64,000 nt of DNA from positions 1,515,410 through 1,579,409 of the forward strand of contig NC_049985.1 in the NCBI RefSeq assembly GCF_000003815.2, in the 5' to 3' direction. Position 1 is the stretch's first letter; each line of letters opens with the position of its first letter. The position numbers and the translations under genes were made by a program. Below are positions 32,345 through 42,159 of the stretch, piece after piece. This DNA comes from Branchiostoma floridae. Lineage: Eukaryota > Chordata > Leptocardii > Amphioxiformes > Branchiostomatidae. The notes under the pieces are model-generated. The model was given only the letters and a program-made list of their open reading frames with translations, was not told where the DNA came from and searched no databases.

Positions 32345-35300
32345 ATGTCGCGTTTCTCGTGGTTCAGCTTGTTGGCGTTAATCTGTGCTGTAGTCCTTGG
32401 GATCTACTGGAACTACGATGGCTTCGATCCAGGTAAATTTTGTGTGTCTGCCATAGGTGTAGTATTGACGGGACGCAGTGTGGCCACCGCACTTAATAGC
32501 TGCACAATGTGTTATGTATGCGGCCCGGGGTTAAGTAACATTCAGTCGGATGCTACAGCTGGTAACTATATCTGTTCACAGAGAGCAGAACGCATGTGTG
32601 GCAACAGGAACTAGTATGACACAGGTAAAAGAAAACAAAACCTGTTGGATTTTGTTTATATGCAACTCGAAACAGTAGTCGAGACAAGGACTGTTTTCTT
32701 TACCTTATCTCTATGAGAAGACTTGTTGGAGGACGTAAAATCCGATTCGCGATAGGAATACTTTGTGAATAGCATTTCACGGATAAATTCAGGAGAGTTA
32801 ACAACACAAATTTAAGCACCTAGTAAGCTTTAACAAATAATTTACCCACGACGTTTAAGGTTGAAATAGAGCGGACCGGTTACGGTCGATTAGAATAACT
32901 CGGCACAGAATACACAAAGAGTAAGGTCAGTCAGCCGGCGAATCGGCCTCTCTTTCTCATAAAACAATTAACAATAACAACTAATTAACAAACGAGTAGC
33001 AATGACCGTCTCTGCTTAAGGATAATTTAAACATCTGAAATTCAACTTACAGAGTCTCTGCGGGGGGCAACTGTCGTCATCACTGGCTGCAGTACCGGTA
33101 TCGGCGAAGAGATGGCGTACCAGTACGCCCGGCTGGGAGCAAAGATCCTCATCACAGCCAGGAGGGAGAACAGGCTGAAGGAGGTGGGGAGGATTCATAA
33201 TGAAATTAGTGACAAAAAATTATGATTCCGTCTTCTCAAGAGGGTTTTTCCCCAGAACGATCGTAGAGTGGAATTTGTTATCACCAAGCACAATGGGGGC
33301 ATCTTCTCTGGATTGTTTTGTAGATATACGTGCAAAGGTTAGGTTATACCATTCTAAGGGTGATTATACCGGCTAGATACAGATACAGACATTAAATACC
33401 TGTATAGCTCCGAAGCATTCACTTGGCTAATTACGTAGTCTTATTCTTGATGCAATACTGTATGCTTCCTTCAGGTGGTAGCGAAGGCTGTGTCTCTGGG
33501 AGCCCAGGAGGCGCACTACGTGGCCGGGGACATGGGGAAGGCGGAGGACTGTGAGAGAACCATTCAAACAGCCAAGGAGAAATTCGGTAGGGGAATAAGA
33601 TGTGCTTCAAATCTTAAGACTATTTCTTTGCGCTTTGTATTCTTTTCTTTCCAATAATCTAAAAGTAAAACCCGACTATTGGGTGCACATTGCATCATTT
33701 GTAAGATAATATACTCAAATACACTTTATCCGGGATCATATCTATTTAATATCTATTTCTATTGTTTATTACTTATCTATTATTTGTTTTCGTTTTATTG
33801 GCGTGCTCCGTACAGAATAATATAAACGGAATAATATGAATAAAGAAGTAAGAAAAACTAAGCAATGAACAAAATGTGGCAGGCCGGGTGAAGAGGTCAG
33901 AGATCAGCAGTCATGTTTTAGTGGGTTCTTAAAAGATACGCCAGGGGTGTCTACGCTAACAGTACTGTAGAAGGCAACTCGTTCCATACAAATATACCCA
34001 TGTACGCCGACATTTGAACTGTACATTTCGTTAAGGTCGGCTGGACTATCTGGTGCTGAACCATCTTGGGTCAAACTTCGGGTCTTTTCAAGACAAATTC
34101 TTCAATGGGAAGTCTTGGGACCAGGACCCGGATGTGGACTTCTTCGAGGACTTCTTAAACATCAACCTGATCAGTTACGTGCGGCTGGCCTCCCTGGCCC
34201 TGCCTCTGCTGAAGGCGAGCAGCGGACATCTCGTGGTGGTGTCCTCTGGTTTCGGTAAAATCATTCTGTTCGTTTGTTGTGCATGATGATAAGATAGTGA
34301 TAGAGAGAGAAAGAAAGAAAGAGACAGAAAGGGAGAGCGAAAGACGAAGCCAGAGAAAGAGTAAGAAAGAAAAGAAAAAAAGAAAGAAAAATATCTGAGA
34401 TGATAAATCAAGTCATTGGGTTGACAGAAAGAGATGAAAAAGAAAAAAGAGAAGAGAAAGTGAGAGAATGAAATGAAGGAGTAAGAGAGAAATGAAAGAA
34501 AAATTAAAAAAAGAATGAAAGAAAAAGAGCAAGGAAAGAAGGAAAGAAAAAGAAGAAAAAAGGAAAGAAGGGAAGAAAAAGAGAGAAAAAGAAAAAAAGA
34601 GAAAGGAAAGAAATGAAGAAAGTAAGAATAAAAGAAATGGAAAGAAAGAAGAAAGAAAGAAAACAGAATGGAGGAAAGAGAGGAGAAGGGAAAGAAAGAA
34701 GATGTTTGATGATTTTTACTTGATTGTGTACGTTTCTATGTTGTTTGCAGGTAAGATGTACTTTCCAAACGTGAGCTTCTACTGCTCTGCCAAGTTCGGC
34801 CTGGACGGGTTCTTCAGCTCGCTCCGTGTGGAACTGATGAAGGCAGGGCAGGACGTGTCCGTCACTCTCGCCGTGCTGGGGTTCATCGCGACACCGAAAA
34901 TGGCGGAAAAGTTGCAGGTAAGCCAATGGTTAGGAGCCTTCACAGCCTTCCGTTGTTCTTTTTACCTCCATACAAATTGAGGTATTGTTGCGTCTGTCTC
35001 TGTTTGTATGTGTGTTCGTCTTTCCGGCTATTTGTAGTCAGCATAACGTTTGACCTTTAGATGGATTGTGACAATATTTCAGTATGTGGATATGGGTTTG
35101 GAATAGCCTGGGTACCATCCGGAAAGTAGTTCGCTCCGGCGTTTATTATACACTACTGTCGCTTCTCTGCTGTTCTGTCGGGTAGCAGAAGCGAACATTG
35201 GAGTGAACTACTACCCGGATGGTACTCAGGCTAGGTTTGAAAGACGCTCAAGGTCGATTTCGGGCCCCCCTGTTGCGTGACCTTAGCTTGCTTGTTTGGT

Positions 35301-35511
35301 TTTATTCCAGGATGTACCAGACGGTGAGAAAGCACTGGAAGGTGCCGCTCCCATCGGCGAGACTGCCCAGGCCGTTATACGGGGAGGGGCGACCCGCGCC
35401 CGGGAGGTCTACTATCCCTTCTACACCTGGGTTATGGCTAAACTCCCCGGGCTTGTGCCGCAATTCGTGGACTACATAGGTGTCAGGGTTAATATGCTAC
35501 CGGAAAGTTAA
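32345..35511 (+). CDS. HSD11B1L: SDR gene D: 11-beta-hydroxysteroid dehydrogenase 1-like, six exons
   Basis: Exons 32345-32432, 33053-33183, 33475-33586, 34036-34254, 34751-34917 and 35311-35511 give 305 aa in one frame. The first 28 residues are nearly identical to SDR B. The cofactor motif TGCSTGIG is kept, and the tetrad N154, S181, Y194 and K198 is complete (FYCSAK at the Tyr/Lys motif). The exon 4 acceptor is TTAAG where gene B has TTCAG, a weaker site. Intron 4 is a long purine-rich (GA/GAAA) tract, as in gene B. The gene lies alone among LRR-Ig genes, opposite to gene B, and breaks an LRRIG unit whose 3' end is stranded at 31.2 kb. Predicted active ER-anchored oxidoreductase; substrate unknown. 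Confidence 0.85.
34285..34705. repeat. purine-rich (GAAA/GAGA) tract in SDR D intron 4
   Basis: About 420 bp of nearly pure purine on the plus strand. The equivalent intron of SDR B (11040-11350) is pyrimidine-rich on the plus strand, i.e. purine-rich in the sense direction. Confidence 0.9.
35104..35233. mobile_element. 130-bp MITE in SDR D intron 5
   Basis: The ends TAGCCTGGGTACCATCCGG and CCGGATGGTACTCAGGCTA are inverted with one mismatch. The flanks GGTTTGGA and GGTTTGAA resemble an 8-bp target duplication. SDR B intron 5 keeps one end only (CCTAGCCTGAGTACCATC near 10557). Confidence 0.7.
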
Positions 35512-35800
35512 TGATTTAGTAACTTGTAAGTTAACGATTTTGTTACTTGTAAGTCAATGATTCTGTTACAAAGGTCTACTATCCCTTCTACACCTGGGTT
35601 ATGGCCAAACTCACCGTGTTAGTGCCGCGGGTCGTGGACTACATTGGTGTCAGGGTTAACATGCTACCGGAAAGTTAATTATTTAGTTACTGTTATGTTA
35701 ACGATTTAGTTACTGGTAAGTTAATGGTTTGGTTACCAGGAAGTTAATGATTTAGTTACCTAGCAGTTAATAAATCAGTTACATATAAGTTAATGATTTG
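35512..35800 (+). repeat. minisatellite and duplicated terminal exon after SDR D
   Basis: The stop codon is followed by 20-24 bp units (AAGTTAATGATTTAGTTAC type). Between them, at 35572-35678, sits a 107-bp second copy of the last 35 codons of exon 6, reading VYYPFYTWVMAKLTVLVPRVVDYIG and ending MLPES with its own stop. It has no acceptor. Confidence 0.85.
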
Positions 35801-36282
35801 CCTTGGGACTATAAGAGAAAGAATGAAGCACGTTCAAAGTTATCGACAATGCAATACATTGTAAGACAAGTCACAAACGAGTTCAGAGTAACTTAGTAAA
35901 TGTTAAAATGTTTCTTTTGGTAATCATTGAGGTGTAGATACTTTATGGGGCTGAGGTATACAACTATGCATTTCTACATATCGCTAGGTGTTTAGAATTT
36001 GAATGTTGTATACTAATGAATGAAATGTTAGGAGATACATAAATATATGTGTGTTCGTGAGAATAGGTACTGTATTACTAATGTATCATTATACTACTGT
36101 ACAAGAAAACAGCACTTCATTCCTACATTAGCCATATAACATACGTCCTTTGTCACTGAAAGTCTCATCCACCGGTCCCACCAACTGCATTACTTAACTA
36201 CTAATTGCATACACAGTCTCAAGAACTAAGAGAGGTAAGTACATAAAACTAGTGTCTAATCAACTACATGATACTATGGATA
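35801..36282. other. intergenic AT-rich DNA
   Basis: Between the SDR D 3' repeats and the LINE fragment I see no gene. Part of it matches the region beyond SDR B (GTTACTAAGT...TCATTGAGGTG near 9885-9990, inverted). Confidence 0.55.
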
Positions 36283-37183
36283 CTATTGTCGGGTTTGACT
36301 TCTTCTTTGAAGGCAGTGGTTAATGAACTGTCCCACGTTCTGTATGATGGTGGGATTTTGTGCTTTTAATAGAAATGTAGTCTTTTGGTGATCATTTAGG
36401 TGGTAAAAGCTTGACGAAATTGTGGCAACTGTTTGAAATAATGTTTTTCTTTCGGTTTCATAGTGGGTACACTGACTGATAAAATGTGTTTCATTTTCCA
36501 TTAGCTTACCGTTATCTAGGGACAGTTGATGAAAAAACGTTTGAACGTACATATCGGTAAGTCTTCTCTTTAACAAAGTACATATGTTCTTATTGTCTAA
36601 TGTAGGGTAGTTAATGTTCCATAAGAAAGAATAGCCTGTGTTATCTATTATTTCTTTAACAGGATGCAACCATTTTTTCTTGTAACTATTTCCCATAAGG
36701 TATTCCTGACAGAGTAGTGCGTCCACCTGTAGGGGGGGGGGGGTGGAACTGTCCAGTTGTTTTAGTCTTTAGCCAGTATCTTATTACACGTACGGATATA
36801 TCAATATCTGTTGGGAACATCCCAAGCTCTGCTCTGCATGCTTGATTACATGAATACCTGTGCACACCAAGGATGTTTTTACAAAAGCGATTCTGGGTTG
36901 TTTCAACGGGACATTTGTCATTAGAGGAACCTTTGCCCCAGATCTCACATGCATACAACAGTGTAGACTTGCTACTAGTATCATAGATTTTAAGTAGAGC
37001 CTTTGGGGATAACGAGTTGCGAATGAGGGGTTTAATGCTTAAGGCGGCTTTGCGTGCCTTTAAAGACAATTGCTTTTTGGCTAATGAATAACTTCCTGAC
37101 GAGGACAAAATCAGGCCTAGGTAAGTGTATGGTTTAGTGACTTGGATACTCTCTACGCCAAGGGAAAATTTGATGTTCTTCAC
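36283..37183 (-). mobile_element. LINE reverse-transcriptase 3' fragment with frameshift
   Basis: The first frame (37183-36686) reads YLGLILSSSGS...KARKAALSIKPLIRN...LLYACEIWG, the end of a non-LTR reverse transcriptase. The next frame (36726-36283) continues the element with ETHFISQCTHYETERKTLF. The two overlap at a run of 12 G on the plus strand (about 36733-36744), so one indel there joins them. It is 5'-truncated, so it is not an active element. Confidence 0.8.
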
Positions 37184-37547
37184 GTCAGCTTAGAACTTGA
37201 ATGCTTTTGGTCCGAGACAGAAAGCAGGACCAGGAACACGGATAGTGTGTCACGATTGTTTTATTTCAATAGTAAAATGAATGTTCTTTAATCACTGCTC
37301 TGCAACTGACATCCTTTGAATCTGAAGATAGCAAAGTAAATGCTAGAGTGTAAAAGATGTTAAAGGAGACAAATGTAAAAAGAAACTCGAACACCATACA
37401 TCAGATTTGCGTGGCAAACGCTAGGGTTGTAGGGATGCAGAAACATGAACATCAGGTTCCTGGAATAATACGTCAACTTAGAACTTGAATACTTTTTGTC
37501 TGAGACAGCAAGCAGGACCAGATACACAGATAGTGTTTCAAGATTGC

Positions 37548-37553
37548 TTTATT
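37548..37553 (-). terminator. polyadenylation signal of LRRIG2
   Basis: AATAAA inside the shared LRRIG 3' block; a second block with the same signal lies 290 bp further downstream (37260-37265). Confidence 0.6.
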
Positions 37554-37895
37554 TCCATAGTAGTTGAATGTTCTTTCATCACTTCTCTACAACTGACATC
37601 CTTTGAATTTTAAGAAAGCAAAGTAAATACTAGAGTGTAAAAGATATTAAAGTAGACAAATATAAAAAGAAACTCGAACACAATTAATCAGATTTGTTTC
37701 ACAAACGCTAGGGTTGTATGCAGAAACATGAACATCAGGGTCCTGATAGTGATATGAATACGTAATAAAAAATATTTTTATTCTTAAATCAATACATCAT
37801 GTTGCCTCTAAATGCCGTAAAGTGAACTTATAGGTGCAATAAAGGTATACTCCTCCCTTACATCCTCACATCTCGAGGCCCTCGCTCGACCTCCT

Positions 37896-37898
37896 ATG

Positions 37899-37961
<63 letters not shown>
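37896..37961. repeat. (TA)n microsatellite
   Basis: About 66 bp of alternating TA in the LRRIG2 3' region. Confidence 0.95.
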
Positions 37962-37964
<3 letters not shown>

Positions 37965-38974
37965 TACATAGGCAGGTGTGTACATATATATAATGCATAG
38001 GCAGGTGTGTACATATATATAATACATAGACAGGTGTGTGTATATATATACACAATTAAGATCTACTTTATTCATTAATAACATTGAAAAGGTAACCTTA
38101 TCACTACATATTATTTTTTTTGGTTTTTATTGACATCAATTTTTCTTCTATAGGAAATGTTAAGTCATCCAAGATATCATTCCGACCTAGATATCGTCAC
38201 TAAAACACTACATATGGCCATAAAACCCCTCAAGTTTTTTCTACTTTAAGTTTTTTGAACAATTCTACTTTATTCATTAATAACATTGAAAAGGTAACCT
38301 TATCACGAACATTAAGGTTTTTTTTTTGCTTTTTGGTTTTGATTGACATCAATATTTCTTCTGTAGGAAATGTTAAGTCATCTAAGATATCATTCCGACG
38401 TAGATATCGTCAGAACGCTACAGATGGTCATAAAGCCCCTCTAGTCTTTTTCTACTTTAAGTTTTTTTCTACAATTCTCAAATCTTTTTCAACTCTTCAA
38501 GTTACGACTATTTCACTGCAAAGGCATGGGTGTCTTCATGAACTAGTTCGAGAAACAGCTACTTCATTTGTTAAAGGTTTTTCCAGCATGTCACATTAAC
38601 AGTTGCCTTTATGGCCTAAGCTTGCTGCGCTACTCTGTAACCCGCTAATCAGTTTCAAATCACCCTTACATGCTCTGCTGGCTCTTGGAACTTAAATGTT
38701 ACTTTTAAAAGAAGTTCATAAATATGTTGAATAAGGATCTTGAAAAATATGTCAGCATGTTGATCAGATTTGCACAGAAAGCACAGGATTGGCGACGTTA
38801 GATACAGGGATATAAAGAACAAGATCCTAAACAGATACATCAGAAACGAAGATTTCATCTATTTGAAACCAACTTCCAAAAAGTAAAGGAATAGATATAA
38901 AAATTGTCCCACATAGATTAATGAAACTATACATATATACAAATCACAAAACAACTGTCTTTGTACAAAACGTT

Positions 38975-38996
38975 ATGGGGTCAGTTTTGACCCCAT
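38975..38996 (-). repeat. 9-bp hairpin in the LRRIG2 3' UTR
   Basis: ATGGGGTCA and TGACCCCAT around a GTTT loop. An identical hairpin occurs in the LRRIG3 3' UTR at 46086-46107. Confidence 0.7.
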
Positions 38997-39478
38997 ACGA
39001 TAATCTACGTCGCAGAAAAGGTACGGTGGTTTGAGGGTTAAAAAAGTTAATAAATATGGATCTTGACAAATATGTTGATCAGATTTGAACAGAAAACACA
39101 AGGTTGGCGACGTTAGATACAGGGATATCAAAAACAAGATCCTAAACAGAGCCATCAGAAACTAGATACAGATAAACCATCTTTACCTCAACATTTCGAA
39201 TATTAAATCTCTTTGAAACTAACTTCCGAAAAGTAAAGGAAAAGATGTAAAAATTCCTCCTTTACCTTCATACGTTTAGAAATGTAACGTAAGGTAACAA
39301 AGCAAATTTTAATTACCCAGACATTTCAAAGGTCAAAGTCAAACATTACTCTGAGGAATGTACATCTCGTAATCATACTTCAATGATAACTTCTACGTAC
39401 TGTTACACGTAGTTGGAGTTTTAGATCTTCGAATTCAAGATACATTCATGACTTCTTCGGGTAGTACAGTACTTGTCT

Positions 39479-39566
39479 ACACACACACACACACACATAC
39501 ACACACATACACAATCACACACAATCACAATCACACACACACACATACACACACACACAAACACAC
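39479..39566. repeat. CA microsatellite just after the LRRIG2 stop codon
   Basis: Interrupted (CA)n, 35 bp beyond the stop. Equivalent tracts follow LRRIG3, 4 and 5. Confidence 0.9.
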
Positions 39567-39600
39567 CTTCTGACACACATACACGTACATACATGCACAT

Positions 39601-42159
39601 TTAGTCTTCATCATTATTCTCATAGATCAAACAAGAAGCAGTACTACCAGTAGTTGCTGTTTTCTCATCACCAGCCTCATAGATATCACGAGAAGCCCGA
39701 GACTCTGGTTTCTCATCATCATTCTTGTAAATAGAGTCAGATGCAAATGATTCTGCTTTCTGGTTGTCATTTCCGTAAATGATTTGAGAAGCCGGAGACT
39801 CTGGTTTCTCACTCTCATTGTTGTAAATAGCGTGAGGTGAAGAGGATTCTGCTTTCTGGACATCATTTCCGTGAATGCTAACCGGAGACTCTGTTTTGTC
39901 TCTATCAGTCTTGTAGATGGGTTGAGATGCAGCAGACTGTGCTTTATCATCTTCATGGCCATAAATAACCTGAGCAGAGGCATAAAGTACTGCTTCATCC
40001 TCATCGACATTCTCATTAGTGACATGAGAGGCATCATGTACTGTTTCCTGCACGTGGGTGTTCTCATAGCTAGCATGAGAAGTAGCAGCTTCTGCTTCTT
40101 TTTTAGGCATAGAAACGGGCTTTATATCCTCACTACCAGACCCATCTTTCCCATACACGATATTTACTAGCTCATGGACTTTCATTGGCTTCTGGGCCGA
40201 CACAGATTCTTCCTTTGAAACTACATCACTTCTAAGAGAACCAGCAATGGCTAGGAGAGATTCGGGGTCCTCATATGCGTTCTCAGGCATGCCGGCCTGT
40301 TCGTTTGCACTTGCAGCACTGTTGGTTATCTCTGGGTTTAAAGATCTACCCTGACCTCTTGTTCTATAGGTGGAATTGTTCACCATGTCGTCTGTAACGA
40401 GGGAATCATTATTCAGAGCTATCGGGGCCTTTTTCTTTCCCCGGGGACCCTTCAACCGCAATTTAAGGCCAAGACCAAAAACCAGCAATACTGCACCAGC
40501 TGTACCAAAACCAACCGCAAATTCCAGAGGAAAAATTGTTGACTTGCCTTCTGAATTGCCTGAGGGAGATGATGCTGGTACTAGAGGCGAAGCACTGAAA
40601 GGGGGCGAAACAGACGCAGCACCAATAAACACTGTACGAGACGCAGAGCCGACAGTATTTGTTGCAATGCAGATGTACAGACCAGCATCTGCTGCAGTAA
40701 CATTAGTTACGGTGATGGTACCATTCACTCCCACAGTCACTCTCACACCTGACTCAGCGCTTGCAATCAGTCCAGATGGGAGAGTGACAATGATATTTGG
40801 AGCAGGTTTTCCTGAAGCTTCACAGACCAAATACAGAGTCTCTCCTTGTGCTAGTGTATCATTGCTTACCTTAAACCTCACAATCGTTGGGGTTTTCAAC
40901 ATAGTGCCCTCTGACTGTACAGCGCTGGTGGATACAACTGGCATGACTGATGTTGGGGTGCGTACCTCAACAAACAGTGTCTCAGATGAACAGCCACCAG
41001 GATTTATTGCCGTACAGATATACTGACCAGCATCTGATGCAGTGACATCTCTTATAGTGATAGTACCATTCACCTCCACAGTCACTCTCCCTTCTGACTC
41101 AACAGTAACATTCTGTTCAGATGGGAGGGTGACTGTAATGTCTGGTGTAGGGATACCTGAAGCTTCACAGACCAAATAGAGAGTTCCCCCTCGCACCAGT
41201 GTACCACTCTTATTGTTGACAAACCTCACAATCTTTGGTTCTTTACAGATAAGATCTTCTGAGTTGATATCATCAAGACTTTTCATACGGAGGTTACTAG
41301 GTTCTTGACAAACAATTTTGTTATATTCCCGAAATGCCATCGAAGGTGTGAATTTCCTATTGTACAAATAAAGGGCTGTCATTCTACAGTCACAGTGCCA
41401 GGGGTTTTCCGGTAGTGCAATGTACATCTCACGCTTGGGTAAATTTGAGATTATATCAGGGTGAATGCTAGTCAGAAGATTTTGATGCAGGTCCAGGCGG
41501 ATGAGCTTGGGTAGGTTTGCAAATGCCCCAGGTTGAATGCAACGTATTTGATTAGAATGCAGCCCCAAACGAGTGAGTTGAGGTAAATCTGCGAATGTGC
41601 CACACTTAATGTCAGTTATTTTGTTTGTGTGTATCTGCAGATTGTCGAGCTTTGGTAGATTTGTGAATGTACCGGGGAGAATTTTAGTTAGTTTGTTGCA
41701 GCACAAATGCACATACCACAGCTCCGGTAGATTCGAGAATGTACCAGGTTCAATGCTAGTTATCTGGTTTTCCACTAACTGGAGCTCTCTAAGCTTAGAT
41801 AGACCTGAAAATGTTTGAGGCTGAATGTTAGTTAAATTGTTAAAAGTCAGGTGTAACTTTTGGAGCTCAGTCAGACTTGAGAATGTCTGCTCATTAACTA
41901 TTAAAATCTGATTGCGGTGAAAATCTAACTATCTCAACTTTGTGTACTTTGAGAAGTCAGACCTACTTAAGCTTGTGATGAGATTAGATCGCAGCTTAAG
42001 CTTAGTGATGGTTGCCGGCAGGTCCTGAGGAACACTGCTGAGACCCTTCCTCTCACAGTCACAGTCAGACCGACATCTGCTGCTGCAGGCTGCGGTCGGC
42101 CCGGCTTCCCTCAACACGATAAGCAGGAGAACCAGGAGAGTCTTCCGCTTGTTCGCCAT
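39601..42159 (-). pseudogene. LRRIG2: LRR-Ig receptor with one in-frame stop (codon 77)
   Basis: The frame 42159-39601 has 852 codons plus the stop and is intact except for TAG at 41929-41931, where LRRIG1 has GAG (KLREL). It has a signal peptide (MANKRKTLLVLLLIVLREAG), LRRNT, LRRs, LRRCT (NPWHCDC), two Ig domains with both Cys pairs present, a membrane helix (FAVGFGTAGAVLLVFGLGL) and a tail with repeated IYxND-type tyrosines. The missing residue is the only lesion, so it may be a recent null allele, a sequencing error or a readthrough candidate. A frame starting at the in-frame GTG at 41775 would lack the signal peptide. Upstream of the start the sequence ends in TATAG, like the acceptor in LRRIG1. 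Confidence 0.8.

Larger units (their letters stand above)
37184..39600 (-). other. LRRIG2 3' UTR region
   Basis: Holds two tandem LRRIG poly(A) blocks (AATAAA at 37260-37265 and 37548-37553, minus strand), a (TA)n tract (37896-37961), a duplicated 130-bp segment starting CTACTTTATTCATTAATAAC (38062 and 38266), a short hairpin (38975-38996) and a CA tract next to the stop codon. Confidence 0.6.
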
